Counted from the first letter of the stretch, positions 29,901 through 43,165 are shown. The stretch is 50,743 nucleotides of DNA from Tieghemiomyces parasiticus (GCA_027575765.1 JANBPT010000250.1:1-50743); one strand, 5' to 3'. A program made the numbers and translations. The notes: generated by a model from the letters alone, not told the origin.

Positions 29901-32360
29901 GGTAGGATGAGTGGATGGAGTGTGGGGAGCCTGAGGAGGGGTAAGCTGGCACGAGGACGGTCGAGAGGCAGAGAGGGTTGGCAAAGGCCTAGGATCAATA
30001 GCGAGGATAGGAGATAGTAGAAGGAGATACGGTGCACTTGTGAGGCGCGAGCAAAGTTTTAAAAGGGACCGTGACAAGGAAGGGGTGAGTCGCAGGGACG
30101 TTAAAAAAAATGGAGCCTGGGTTATACGAGGTGGAGCTAGTAGGTACACAGCAAATAGTCGGTGCAACGCGACGGGCCGAGGAAAGAGGAGTACGGTAGG
30201 GGGAGAGGGGCAAGGTGGTACCGGAGCCGGGCTTTTATGGCAGCGAAGTCGACGTCGGGATGAAAGCTCTGTAGGCCGGCTATGCTCATCCCAGGCTAAT
30301 GGGGCTGCAGTCCGGGAGGGTACGGAAGGGCGGGGGAGGCCTGATGTACTTACCGATAATCTGGCCAGATAAGAGCACAAAGCAGCCAAAGGAGCGGGGG
30401 AGGTTGGATGGACCACGGCTGGGTGCAGAGCAGTGTCAGCGTGTGCTCAAGGGCGTGGGCGCGCGTGAGTGGACTGACGGCAGGTAGTAGATGGCGTTCA
30501 CTGGACAGGTATCCGCGAAGGGGGCAAATCAAAGTCGGCCGTCACGGAGACGGGGGCAAAGAAAAGAGCCGGTGACTGGTGGACGCGGGGGTAAGCAGAA
30601 ATTGTGAGAGAGTGGCGAAGCTGAGCGGGTGAGTGTAAGCTGTGGAGGTGCGAGTAGGTTGTGGGTTTTCGAAGCGCCTCTGGTGGTGCTGGGGGTGGGC
30701 ACCAGCTTTATAGCCGCTACCGCATGTGGCTAGGCGCTGTGCCACACCAGGGGATGGCCGCCACTACGTGCTGGAAGGTTCGTGCCAACGGAGGCCAAAC
30801 CCCCCTCCCCTGGTACTGACAACGGCTGTCACCGACGAGGACCAAGCTGGGAGGTCAATTGGCCATCCATCTCAGCCAAATGTTAGTCACCATCAGACCG
30901 GCCCAATCTCGGGGTTCCATAAAAAAAAACTGTTAGTAAACCTGCAAGAAGGGAGATGCACGAGTAACGCCATCTGGCAGGTGACACATTAGTGGGTTCA
31001 GCCAAGCACTATCTCCCCTTGGCGCTGGTCAAGGCCTTATCCTGGACCGCACCTATGCTAGTGAAAGTCACAGGCAGTCACCACAGCCGATACCCATCGA
31101 TAAGGGATAAGATAATCATATCTTGCACTGTGGACACCAGCCGGCAGAATGAGAGATCCCGGCGATCCACGCCTGGCCAACTCACACACACATCGGCATG
31201 TAGAGGAGTCACGAATAATAGATATGGTATCGTGCGACGAGGGGCAGCTTCTAATGTCGGACCCATGCTACCACTCTGCATAACCTGCGGACCTACTTTG
31301 GCGCCGCTAATCTTCGTGTGTCAGTGACACCTGACTAACGGGAAATACCCTAGCATTCACAGTCGTTTATAATGGCTCATATGGTTTACCGGACACATTC
31401 ACCAGCGATAGAGCGTGTAGGCCTCGAGGCATGCCCCTTAAGAAAGGCCTGAATTAGACACTGGTGAGCCGCTATGAGTTGACGCTTCGGATAGACCCTC
31501 CGCCAACAATCCTTAAGGTAGCGGTACAAGTCCCTAAAGTGGTTATTGTAATTAACCTCTACCCCCAGTAGTAGCCTTCAACTTGCGCTGCTCTGCGTGT
31601 CCTCTCTCGTCATGTAGCAGATTCGGCTTTAAAGTCGCTGGACTACATCCTGGGGATATTCCAATTTCACGTTGCTTCAGCGTTTTTCAGCTGGTACGTT
31701 ATAGTTTTCGGATTCCTATACCTGGCGACCAGAGCCAACAAGTAGCCCTAGGGATAGGTCCGGACCGCGTCGCCAGCACCAGTGACAACTGGTGGGTGGC
31801 CAAGGGCCTCAGGAACGTCTTTTAAGGAATTGGCGGCACGAGGTACCTGCTGGTGCCATTGGTCCTGGGCGGAGATATCCTTTTCAAGAGGCAGAGGCTG
31901 ATGTAGCTACACAGTACCAAGCTATTCCGCAGGTCGGTGTATGTAATGGTGGGTGATGGTTTTTCTCTTTTGGCAAGTCCAAGCCAATTTTCTACTAGCT
32001 AATCAAGACTCTTCCTTCAGTATGGTTCGGATCCTGTCTCCGTTCAATTCACAAATAATATTTGATCGGTAGTCCAACCAGGAAGACCATGTTAAGATAA
32101 TTGAGGCCTAGACGAATCCGGGTTAGACATTTGCTGATGAGGGTGAAGTGGAGGACGCTGGAGCCTCATGTGGTAATTGGTTCAATAGCTATACTATTGA
32201 CCTTAGGCGCGTGGGAAGACAGAGTCCTACTGAGGACTCATATACCAAGCTTGGTAAGCGGGCCAAGTAAGGAGCTGGTGATTTCAACCTTGGCATAGAG
32301 CTTAGGTAGCAATGTCAGCCAAGTTACAAGGAATGTTCCAACTTTAAGGTGGCTTGTATA
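29901..32360. other. Asparagine synthetase promoter region and start of a gene-poor tract
   Basis: The first 850 nt (to about 30750) are purine-rich on the + strand, meaning a pyrimidine-rich leader for the leftward asparagine synthetase. A weak TATA-like CATAAAAG lies at 30232-30239 on the minus strand. From about 30750 to 32360 no exon was recognised; the sequence becomes more AT-rich approaching the mariner element. Confidence 0.5.
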
Positions 32361-33649
32361 GGTGCCACCAAATGTTTAGGATTTTCTAAATCAAATGGTG
32401 CTTAGTTAATATAACCGCTGCCACCCTGTACCATCTGGCGACCTCGTTCTAGTCAGTTATTATAACTGATTCTAAAGTCACTTGGTTGGAACCTGGCAAG
32501 TTCCGATTGCCAGGCGTTGATGACCGCCTCCAGTATAGTGAGCTTTTTACCCTTCAGCTGCTATTCGATATTCCTGAACAGCCAAAAGTCACGGTGGGTG
32601 ACAAGCCAAACTTCCACTTTCCTCCACCCAGGCCTGGACCATGGACTCCAGCCCATACTTTACGTAGAGTTCAGTGGAAACCTTGACACCAGGGGGCTTG
32701 ACACTCAGGTATAATAGGCCACACCTGGTGAAATAAATAGTCAGCATCACCTTGGATGTAGTAGGGCCTCAGTTGGGACAAGGCCATCTTTAGGGAACCA
32801 CCTCGGGCAACTAGAGCCAGCAGGAGGATCCTAACGGTACACCCAGGTCTCATCACCTGTAATGATGAAGCCCAGCAGGTAGTCACTGGCTCTGTCGAAC
32901 TTCTCCAAGAACTCGGTGGCAAAACGTACCCGCTTGTGGCACTGGTCGTTAGTGAGGTTGCGGGGGATCCAGCAATTGAAATAGCTATGTAGTCCCAGGT
33001 CCCTGCGTAGGATATTGCGCATGGTACTAGGGGAAGTATGGTAGACCTAGGCCAGCTGCTCAGCGGTCAGTCAAGGGTCTTCCTCCAGCCGTCTCAGGAT
33101 CATGTCCCCATAAAATCCACCAATATCATCTGATGGTCAGCCAAAACAAGGGTCACCGTCAAAAGCGTGGTGACCTGTGCAAAAGTGAGCTAGCCACCTG
33201 TAGATGGTGGAGTGGCTAGGGGCAGCCAGGCCCAGCTTGGAAGTCAGAACATCTAGAATATCATCTGCCTTGTGGCCCTCCAAATAGTAATTATAAACGA
33301 GAACCTATACATCTTGCCTAGTTAATTTGGGTGAAGTAGAGGGAGGATTTAAACTGTGGACATTGTGGTGCCCAAAAACCCACACCAGGCTAGTGCAGGT
33401 GGGTCCACTCTGTATTTCCAGCACTTGTGCGCCACCATGCAACCGGCCGCCTGATCCGCATAACCCTTCCATGCATCTCCTCCCAGACTCACACTACTAA
33501 CTTACAATTTTGCAAAACCTTTACCTCCAAACCATAACCCATTACAGCCCAAACTTGCTATATGAGCCATCAAGTTCACCTCAATGAACTCGCCCCCCGC
33601 TTCATCACCTACACTTTGTATTGCTTGACAGTGTATAGCATTTGCCACC
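32361..33649 (-). mobile_element. Inactive mariner-family DNA transposon, 1.29 kb
   Basis: The element is bounded by TA on both sides (32359-32360 and 33650-33651). Its ends are imperfect inverted repeats: left GGTGCCACCAAATG, right inward GGTGGCAAATG. Between them, on the minus strand, lies a decayed mariner transposase. The length of 1289 bp is typical of mariner elements. It sits alone in a gene-poor tract. The ends are inferred by eye from short matches; the transposase identity is much firmer than the exact boundaries. Confidence 0.75.
32453..33360 (-). pseudogene. Mariner transposase pseudogene
   Basis: Conceptual reading on the minus strand gives the N-terminal helix-turn-helix region (KLTRQDV, then NYYLEGHKADDILDVL and STIYRWLAHFCTGHHAFDGD), the linker SPSTMRNILRRDLGLHSY, and the first catalytic Asp in FIITGDETWVYR. 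Near the C-terminus are DFWLFRNIE and LTILEAVINAWQSELARFQP. In-frame stops lie at 33305-33307, 33137-33139, 33071-33073, 33047-33049 and 32831-32833. After that the best reading moves to another frame (about 32790) and returns (about 32610), so there are also frameshifts. The second catalytic Asp region is not clear. The copy cannot encode an active transposase. Confidence 0.85.
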
Positions 33650-36600
33650 TACAGGTGGCCCTTACTCCTACACTTTACTCCAATAAACTCTCCACTACGA
33701 CCATTCCCCTCATTGCGAACTCCGCCAAAGTGCCAATCGGGCCCATTACAACCCCCACATCCACTAGCCCCTTTCGCAACACCACAGACATGATGAATAA
33801 TTAAAAAAAGGAAATTCTGAAGTCAGAAATGGTTCAATCCTGGAATGGTTTATACCAAGCGACTCAGTGTCGTTGACTCTCCGAGGTTTCACCTGGAGCA
33901 CTGCGATATGAGACCTCCAGCTTAAAAGTGACCGATAGCTTAGTTTAAACTATATAGCCTGGTATACTACGAAGGCCAGGAGAGTCTACATAAGTATAGT
34001 AAAACAATAGTACCGTGCCTGGCAACTAGTGCCAGCGGGAAAGTCGCGATGGAGTGATCATCTGATGCCACTGGTAGCAAACGTATCGAAAAAGGCCCGG
34101 ATCCTGACCTCGTCAAGTGCACCAATATTATCTAAGGAGAGGCTATAATAAGTAATCGCAAGGGAACTGTGGCCCTTACCGTGATGAATCAATCGCTCGT
34201 AAGTGGCTGAAGAGTTCGATGCGGCTGAGCCCAATGTGAGAACCAGTCCTGTATGGGTATCTAAGGATTTTTGGGGCTTGGAGAATTGGATAACGTAACC
34301 AGGGCGCGCACCATACTCTCAGCTCATGCAGCCTCGATTGTCACTGGTGATTAAAATTGGGGCATGATGGGGAAGCGAAAGAGCAAGCAGAGAGTTGGGA
34401 AACAGATTGGTTCTAACATGGTTTTTGCCTGCTGGTTTACCTTATTCTTTTATGAGCAATGCAACGTAATTTTCCTATCATTCTATAACTGAATATATAT
34501 TCTCACTCCCTGAACTAGAGGGCAGTGGCTAGCGTCCATGAAGTTGGTGGTGAGAAAAATATTCAGGAGACGTTATAATTAAGCCGTCATATATAACGCA
34601 CCTAAAATTGATTCAAGGGGCCACAAACACCAACCTTCAGCCTGTTCTTCCCTGGAATCATGCATTCATCTGCCCTGGTTTTGGTGAGCATGCCACTATG
34701 AAGTGTCAATACACCCAACGACAAGGGGGGCCTCGGATAGTCGAACTGTACGATCATAACCCTTGACAACTTTTAATATTCCCTAGAGGACTTGCTGTCG
34801 ATTCGTCCTACCTTCTCATCGGCAGACTATCCACGCAGATACTCTACAACTGATCGTCTGAACGTAGGGAGGACACAATCCGGTTCGGTCGAAGTCCAGG
34901 TCAGGTCGGCTGAAAGAGAAAGGCTATCTGCATAGCTATGCCTATTGATAAAAGACGCACCGTGACTGGTCCCGCATATTGTTCCAATCGCATTTTCGCC
35001 CCATACACGAGGCAGGGACTCAAATCGTAACTACGTCCGCAGAGATCGAGATGATCACTTCTCTCGTCACCATCGACACATCGTTCGGTGGCGTTTAGAC
35101 TCGTGATGAATAAGTTTGGACCAACGACTACTGGGTGGTCTCCTTTCTTTCAGGTATTGGAAACCTCGACTAGATGCTGTGTGACAGAATGTCAGTCAAG
35201 TCGACGGTACGTTGTCTGGACCTGGAAAAAGGTGGTTGAGTCCTGCAAACGTGCATTAAAAAAATCCGATAGGTTTCGCTGTTTTTTTTTTAGAAATTAT
35301 ACTGATTTGGGTAGAAAGCAGGCTAGGTAGACCTACATTCCGTAGCGTACCCTGCGCTGCAGAGGTCCCGGGAACTACCACTTGACGATTGCCTGGGGAG
35401 TGCCGTATACACTGGTAACCAGTTCGAGAAGCATAGTCCTGACTTGACTGTTCTAAGTTCGATAGCCAAAATTACTCAGGTGAGCGATCTAGTGTGAATT
35501 TCGAAACCAAACAGTGGGGAGGAGACTGCTGTAATGCTTACGGTTGATAGACGAACTAATATCGTACGGCATCGGATGGTCGGCTCTAGTCGGATATTTT
35601 TCTGCGGGCTGGTGAGCGGCCACACTCTCTACACCTCTTCCATTGGCCTAACTAATCCGTACAACCCCTTTTCAAATTTAAATGAAGACTAGCCACACTG
35701 CCATGGGCCGCATTGCTATTGTCCCCCCCCTGCACCACATATCATCTACACGTGTCCGCCAAACGAGTACTAATCATTGGTCAGTAGGTTATGCATAAAT
35801 ACTAAACTACATTGCAAAGTGGAACTGTTGACCCCCCCTACCCCTGGTCGACAATGAGCCCGAGTCTCTTAGCTGCATTGGATTCCAGAAATCTAAATCA
35901 CGGGGTCGTGGTGCCATCTATAATGCTCCCGCAGCACATACCAACGGGAGGCGTTTTCTTCCGTATACCATTTCTGGGAAAAGTAACCGCGTGGGGTTTG
36001 CCATGGTCGTAACCGGTGGTTTTGATTGCGATGCGTCTCGGGTCGGATACACAGAGAGATTATCCCATGGAGGCGGTAGGGGGCCCGACGGGCGCCAGGC
36101 AGGGGAATCACTGTGGTAGCACACCCACTTGCCTGTCGAACCCGAACCTGCTCACCGGACGATAAGCTCTGCGTGCGACGCATGAGAGCCTGCGTGTAGC
36201 CTTTACAGGGCACCGAATGGGCGCTGAGGAAGGGATAGCGGTCCGTTTTAGGGCTCCCCGCTGCAGCACCAGTAGTTGTGGTTTGACCCGGGTTTACATA
36301 GCCGTAAACCACCTATTGGTCAATCCCTTAATCCTCGCCCCTGTTATTCTACGGGTCGGACACATACAAGACGGGGGCGGCCTCACTCATCATCCGAATA
36401 ACCGGGCAAAATGAGGATAGGACTTGGTATAGCCCGTTCCACCCACGTCGTCCAGAGCTAGGGAGGGACTCTTCTATCCCGATCTGTATAGCGAAGGTGA
36501 AACACGAACCATGGGGGTTCGGGGTACAACTCCCCCTTCTAGACTACTGACAGGCGGATATAGTGACTGTGGTGACCTGAGTGGACAATCTGTCATACCC

Positions 36601-39600
36601 CGGCGGGAAAATTGGGAGGATACATATCTCCTTCGATTATCCAAGGCTGAGGAGGGCACCATTTAAGACGCATGCCCAATTTTTACAAAGCAACAGCATA
36701 TGGCTGCCCAATTCCATAACGAAACTCACGTCTCCCCTAACCGTCCATCCTGGGCCATTGTTTGATTTGACAGCATAATAAAACGACATGGCGTGAGGTA
36801 GACCAGGTAAAGAAGCAGGTGTGAGTCCCGAATGGTGGCGGCGGCAGACCTGGTTAGTTGGTTTGGGGTTCCAGGTGTTTTCGTCACGCCGCTCAGCATT
36901 GCCCTTCTTCAACTGGTAGGATGCCATTACATTATGTGAGCAGTTTTAAGACGCGCGGGAATAGGGAGGTGGTGTGAAAGGCTTGCAGAGGAGTCGCCAC
37001 CAGCCTGCATGGGTGATGCTTTTCCCTACTAACAGCGCTTATGGCCACCGCTGCAACCCGTTTAACCAAAAGTGCCTCGCCCCCCTATACGATGGCCCAT
37101 CCGCAAACCTAGAATAGGTCCCAGCCTTCCCACTGGTCCGTCGCCAAAATATCTATAGCCTCCTATCCACAGCCAAGATGTATGTGCCGTTGCTAGACGG
37201 GGCCACGCTTTGGCCTAGCCACCCAATCGTGGGGCTGTCGCTCTCTCGCGGTAGACCTGCCTTTCTCTCATTTTTTTATGGCCACCCATCGGAATTACCA
37301 ATTATATGGACTTTCCACCGGCTTGATAATTCCTCACTAGTTGTGTGACTCCACTTGATAAGTACGCTGGTCGCCTAGATACGGCCGTGGTCTCCACCGT
37401 CAATAGTAGACGTTCTCTCCATTTGGCGACCCTGAGACAGCTGACGACACTTAGAGTGGTAGCCGGGAGCCGTGCTACCCACAAGGGCCACATACCTCTA
37501 TTTCGACCCAAACTCTATGATCAAGGCGATTAAATCCCCCAAAGATCGCCATCGAGTCCCAGTGTCTCCTTCACTTCAGTCAGCGTTGACGATGCCGTTC
37601 GAGGTGAGTGAGGTGGGTCGAGGGAATCAGACGACTGGCGTGCATGGCCAATGCGCCCAAACCGCTGCTAGAAAAGCAGCAGGTGCATTGGCCCGCTTAC
37701 TGCGCGCAGATACAGATGGAGGGGAAGGGGGGGCGCTTGGAACCCAAGCTTTAAACTATTAGGTTATCTGCAATCCCTATATGAGAAAATGCTCGTACAT
37801 GATCCGCTGGGTGAAAAAAGCAGTAAGGGGTCAATATGAGAGGGCATGACGCGCGTATAGCATCATTAACCATTGGCCTAGCGAGAACGACGTTTGTGAT
37901 TATCCTTTTCCTCCTCGCAGCACCTCAAAATTACCGTAAGGGGTCCAGTATGTGACTAACCAGCGTAGGTGCTGGTGCGGGGCGCGTAGAACTAGTGAGT
38001 TTAAACTATAGGCAAGGAACCGCCACCTTACTACGATCACGTCCTACTCTATTCTATCGACTAGTGCCGGAAGTGTAGGTGATTGCGACGAAAAAAAAAA
38101 CGGAGGTAAGGGGGCCTGGTGTCAATTATAGGCGGCCCTAGCATCACTCTGTTCATTTATTGTGGACTGTTCTTATGTATAAAAACACGGTGAGACAAAG
38201 CTCGTGATCGAATAAGCATTGGGGCGAGGTTAACTCGGACTCAAAAACGGGGTGATCGCCATATTTCTCGCCGAAAGAGGGTGCCGACTGGATTTTCTTT
38301 GTTAAAAAAAGGGTGACCTTGGTGATTGGCGAAGTGGTTGCTGGCACTGTGTTGAGGGGTGGTGTACAACCAACAAATATGATTGGCAGGGTTTTAAAGT
38401 TGCGCGTGGTCAAACTACACGACGGCACCATAAGCGGAAGCCAGGCAATATCCGGATGGGCAAATTAAACAACCCTTAACTGCCCCCTCCCCCTGCGAAA
38501 GGAGGAGGAGGGGGGCCTTGTGTGCCAATTAACGTCGGTATGGGACCTCCTGGCAGACGTGGCCTGTTTGCTAGACCATGACCGAATCATGGTGGATCTT
38601 GATGACACGGAAAGGTTGTATGGCTTAAGCGACCGAGCCCCGGCCACTAACGACACGGAATGCGTCGGACCTCCGACTCGCAACGAGAGCTGACTTGATA
38701 TGGTCGTCGAGAAACCTATCCAGTAGTGCAGTCCATCACTCGCACGAGTGAGATGACACCGCCTCCCGACAGCCCCCGCCGACATGAGGGCCACATAGGC
38801 GGTAAGGAGGGGCGATCTAGGCCCCGGCCTTTCGTGTTCTAACCAATTTGAGGGGTCGAGTATTCGTCTTACTGTCCTAACCGTACTACGCAAGTAGACA
38901 TTTAATAACTGCGTATATTGTCTTTAGAAAAGATTTATATCCCGCGGCGGGGGTATCCGTAAAGACCCATTCCCCGTCCACTGACGCCTCTCATCTGGTT
39001 TGTCTCAATCTGTGGCAAAGTCGGCTAAACGTAAGCCCTGATAGATAACCTGCCTGTAACTGTAGTTGACGCTCGACGTGCTGTGGCGAGGCTAGGTGGA
39101 AAACGCGGTGGACGGCGAATCCCTAGCGACCGTGGAAGAATAGGCGGATGCGAGCGAAAACGTCAGGTTTTACTTTCTCACCTTTCTTCACAGCACGGGG
39201 CCTGATGGTAACGGATCCCAGCATTACACTGCAACGTTAGGGAGGCTCGTCTTGGCCGCAACTCCTATTAATCTGAGTTCTAAGCTAACGGGATGGGCCG
39301 GTGCACTGAGAAAGGGTCTAAGTGTGCGGCCAAGGGATGCGTGTTTGGGGTTATTATTTTACTCCCAATGCCAATGATCAGGACTGTCAACTGAAAAGGG
39401 GCAGAGGACTAACGCCCCGGCCGAAATTGATCGGGTGATTTGTCGGTCACGCCAGTTGCAGACTTAGAAGTAGTAGACTGCAAACGGCTAGTGAGTTAAG
39501 CCCAACGTCCACACTCCTAGCCCACAGTGCTGCCCAAGCCCCAGACAATGCCACAAAGAGAGCACATTAACGGTCACACTCGATGGCTACTTTGCTACCC

Positions 39601-40426
39601 TCTTTAGTTTGTTAGCCTGAACCGAGCCGCGATCTCTACAGTGGCATTCCCTGGTGTCCAGTGTAAAGGACGGTGAGTTAGAATATAGAGACTAGAAATC
39701 ACATGCCGGCCGTGCCAAGCAGTGCCGCTCAGCGCTACCGCAGAGCCTGCTCACCCCGGTCACCAATCCGGTTGTAGGGCGTTTCGTACTCGAAGACTAA
39801 GGAGACACTACGCTGCATATCGTGCAAGCCACTCCCCCCTGTCTCTTTCATCCTCGCCTTCTCGGGATCGACTTGGACGACGGGTCCGGGAGGGGTCACC
39901 TGGGCACACGGTGGAAAGCCTACACCCAAGTAACGTGCGAATCACAGCGCGGCCTGCAGCCCAATTGGCCAAGTGTGGACAGGCATTGGTTGCCGGCGAG
40001 CTGGCATTGGTGTGACGGCCCGTTGACGAAGAAAGTCACGAGCATGTGAGAAGCCCCGGAGGGATTGGGTGACTAGCTACCTCGTAAGCAGTGGGCATTG
40101 GACAGGGGAGGGTCGCGCCGCCCCTTTTCCCTTTTTTTCAGCCAATCAGATCCAGATAGGCATGCAGCCGTGTTGGACCTGCATTGACGTTGCTGTGGCG
40201 CTAAGATTCACCCTCCGGCTTTCCCTAATTAGGTAAGGGCCATTTTTCACCCGCCACTCTGATTAGCCTTTATCCGCCACTGCCTTCCTTTTTCCCCCAC
40301 CATGGTTGCGTTGACGGGGGCCACATGACATGTGCTCCACACCTCTCCTTTATTAGCCTTCCACTCCCGGCTACCCCGTAATCCAAATATGGCAATCCCC
40401 AATAGGCCCCCGCATCCTAAACTAGT

Positions 40427-40499
40427 CTAGGGTGTGAAAATATTTGCCGAGGTGGGCCATTCACCAGTTCGCTGGAATATAAGATATTTCACACTCTAG
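40427..40499. repeat. Imperfect inverted repeat
   Basis: The left arm CTAGGGTGTGAAAATATTT (40427-40445) pairs with the right arm AGATATTTCACACTCTAG (40482-40499) with two mismatches and one bulged base. The loop is 36 nt. It could be a remnant of a small inverted-repeat element or a regulatory stem. Confidence 0.55.
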
Positions 40500-43140
40500 A
40501 ACGTTAAGCCCGGCTCCCACACCTCATGTCATTGGTCGCATGGGTCAGTCAGTCCATTTCATACCGTGCGAAGCGCAGTCCAAGACGTGTAGAACGGAGC
40601 AAGGTTAAACTGGACCGGTCAATGAAGACGACGGGCATACGACAAGGTCCGTGGTTACATGTCTGGTGAAGTCTATTTGTAAAAAAAAAAAAACCAACTC
40701 TCCTCAGCGTGACACACAAGATTTGCACCACGGCAGGAAATACGGTGCCACCATTCGGCACCACGCTGGGCATAGCAGCGTGCAGGCTTAGCCACTACAA
40801 CCGCCTTCAGTTCATCCCCAGGGCTGCCACGAGCTCCGTTTAGATGTCTGTGCTGCCGGGGATATTTGTGTTTGCTTCTATTAATCCCGCTGCAGCACCG
40901 CCCTCAGACCTGCGGGTTACATTTACTGCAACCATGGCCGGATACGAGCCGAAGAACGGGGCAATGGATGGCTGATGATATCATCTCGGATAACTTATTG
41001 CACAGGGCTATGAAAGTTGCTGGCGTCATGGGAGCAAAGTTGCCTTGATCGAGAGCAATCCAACTCCGTGTGAGAGGTCGACTCGGGCCGGTGAGGGCAG
41101 CGGCGCAAGACCCTTACCCCCTGTCACCAAGACGGGGAAAAGACCCCTGGTTGCCACCTACTCCATCTGACCAAGTAGGAACGGTCAGGGTTTCGCATCA
41201 TCCATAATGAGCTGGGAGATTTTTTTTTATAACCCTCACCCCCCCCAGCTCCGCCGCTCACTAACCTCACAAAGTGACCCTCTCCTAAATAATACGACTA
41301 ATCGCCGCGGGGGGAAGGGGAGGGCAGAAACGCGAGGATAAAGAGGAGGTGAAGAGAATCCATCTGTTGCTCGATTCTGACAGGTCAACTTGCTTCCCTA
41401 TCAAGGTGGCCAGTGGTCAGGTGATGGGCTTTAAACGTGCCGACGTAAGAGGTGTCAAGGGTGTAAGCCTATGATCAAAAGCAAAACAATAAAAATTGAC
41501 AAGGACTGACTATCTGCCTGCGGCCAGGGCCATTCTGGCTTCGCCCACGAGAACGGCATGGCATGGATCAAGGGGAAAGGATGGGTGGCGATGACCAAAC
41601 CAGACGTTGTGGGCAGACGGGGAAACGGCCTGCATCTACAAGTGCACTGGTGACGATGGTCTCCGTCAGCAGCAGAAAGGATCGGCCTGTAACCATCACC
41701 GGTGGTAAGCCCGATCGCACCCAATGCCAAGCGGTAACGAGGTGGAGGCCGCAATGACCCCGCCGTGACACTGGCGACTGCAATGCGAAGCGGAGCAGGT
41801 CCGCTCCAATAACTGGACACCAAAACGGGCCAGATGAATAGCTTACTCGGGGCTGGTCGGCGGTGTTGATGAAACGTTTCGTACGCCCCGTCATACACAC
41901 ATCCTGGCATAATGTGCAGCCTATACAGACCAATAACGCAGTGCCCCTAACTGAAGAGGGGCGGTGCCAATGTAGCAGGGGAAGGGTGGACGTTCGTGGG
42001 TTAGACTTGCAGGGTGATGCCGTGATGGGGGGGGGCGTAGGGATGGGTTAGGGCTTCAAGGAGGGAATACAGAGGCTGTTCAATCCCCATATCCCCTCCC
42101 TCTTTCCTTCCGGATTTAGGTTGACAATCCTGTGGCGGCCAGGTGCGAGGAGATCGAGGAAGGCCATACAGCACTCGCCTGACTAACCTAAGCTAGATGA
42201 TAAAATTGGATGGGAGAGGTGCAGAGGATATGATATCGTCGGGGCTAAGGTTGCCTGGCAGAATCATGGCCGAGCTCTATCGCCACTATCCGTCTGAAAA
42301 GTAGGCAGTGTGGCTTCGCTATCTCCCCTGACAAAGTTTGGCGTCCGAGCAGTCCAAATGCGAGTAGCACCCGCCGCCACCATATACCAGTGAGGTTTCC
42401 CCCCCCCTGTGACCATACCTGCGTACGGGACAGTCAGAAAGGTTGGCCATGGCGATATTTTCCGACGATTACAGACCGCGCCACCTAGGCGCGATTCGCC
42501 TGCTAAGATCACTTCGTCTTCACGCTGTCGATCACCGGGGGATCTCAAACTTAAACACCAGAGTTCGTCCGCTAAAGCTCGCCTGATGCCGCGGAATTTC
42601 GTATGATCGAAGAACAGCTTTAAAGGAGCCTGTCTCTTCGTGAGGAATAACGAACGGGCCAAAGTGGATAAACCCGGGAGATTTGTACATTGAGTTATGT
42701 CGGTGGTGAGTCCACCATCACCCATGTCAGCGCGCTGTCAAATTGTCTGGCGTCACAGGCTACATTGTGACGGAGAGAACCATGTCGCTGGGGCTCATAG
42801 ATGCACTAGGTGTCTCGGTCTCACATACACACACCTCGCCACACATGTGCCTGGACCTGGTGCACGTCGCAGAAACATCAGGCCCCCTTTACGCGCCCAT
42901 GCACTCTCTCTCTGACTGTGTGTGTGCGTTTTTTTTTTGGGGGGGGCACATCAATCATCTTTCGATTCTATATTCATGGTCGACTCCCACAGTTGTTGCA
43001 ACTGTGCCAACTCTGGATGCAATGGCAATGGCGCCGTCAGCCCATAAGGGACTCGCTCTTCACTTATAGTGGGGAGGGGAAATAGATCAGAAAGCAAGTC
43101 ACTGGGGTGTACACCGTCACGCAACTATTGGCGAACTGTC

Positions 43141-43165
43141 TATAAAAGGAACGCGCCCTTTTATA
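43141..43165. repeat. Perfect 9-bp inverted repeat with TATA boxes on both strands
   Basis: TATAAAAGG (43141-43149), a 7-nt loop, then CCTTTTATA (43157-43165). Each strand therefore reads TATAAAAGG. No gene was recognised on either side, so a promoter role is speculative. Confidence 0.6.

Noticed and set aside
31508..31520. CCTTAAGGTAGC, as in large-subunit rRNA
   Set aside because: The match to the conserved rRNA core stops after about 12 bases and the flanks do not continue it, so a nuclear or mitochondrial rRNA fragment is not supported.
34926..34945. Palindrome GCATAGCTATGC
   Set aside because: A 12-bp palindrome alone in a desert has no context of promoter, element end or repeat, and is expected by chance at this scale.
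35928..36070. Possible U6 snRNA (GCAGCACATA and later ACAGAGA)
   Set aside because: The two motifs are about 110 nt apart instead of about 20, the conserved bases between them are missing, and the 3' part does not follow.
38465..42725. Open frames of 120-153 codons in the gene desert
   Set aside because: No conserved motif, no splice-supported extension and irregular composition; consistent with chance frames in GC-rich DNA.
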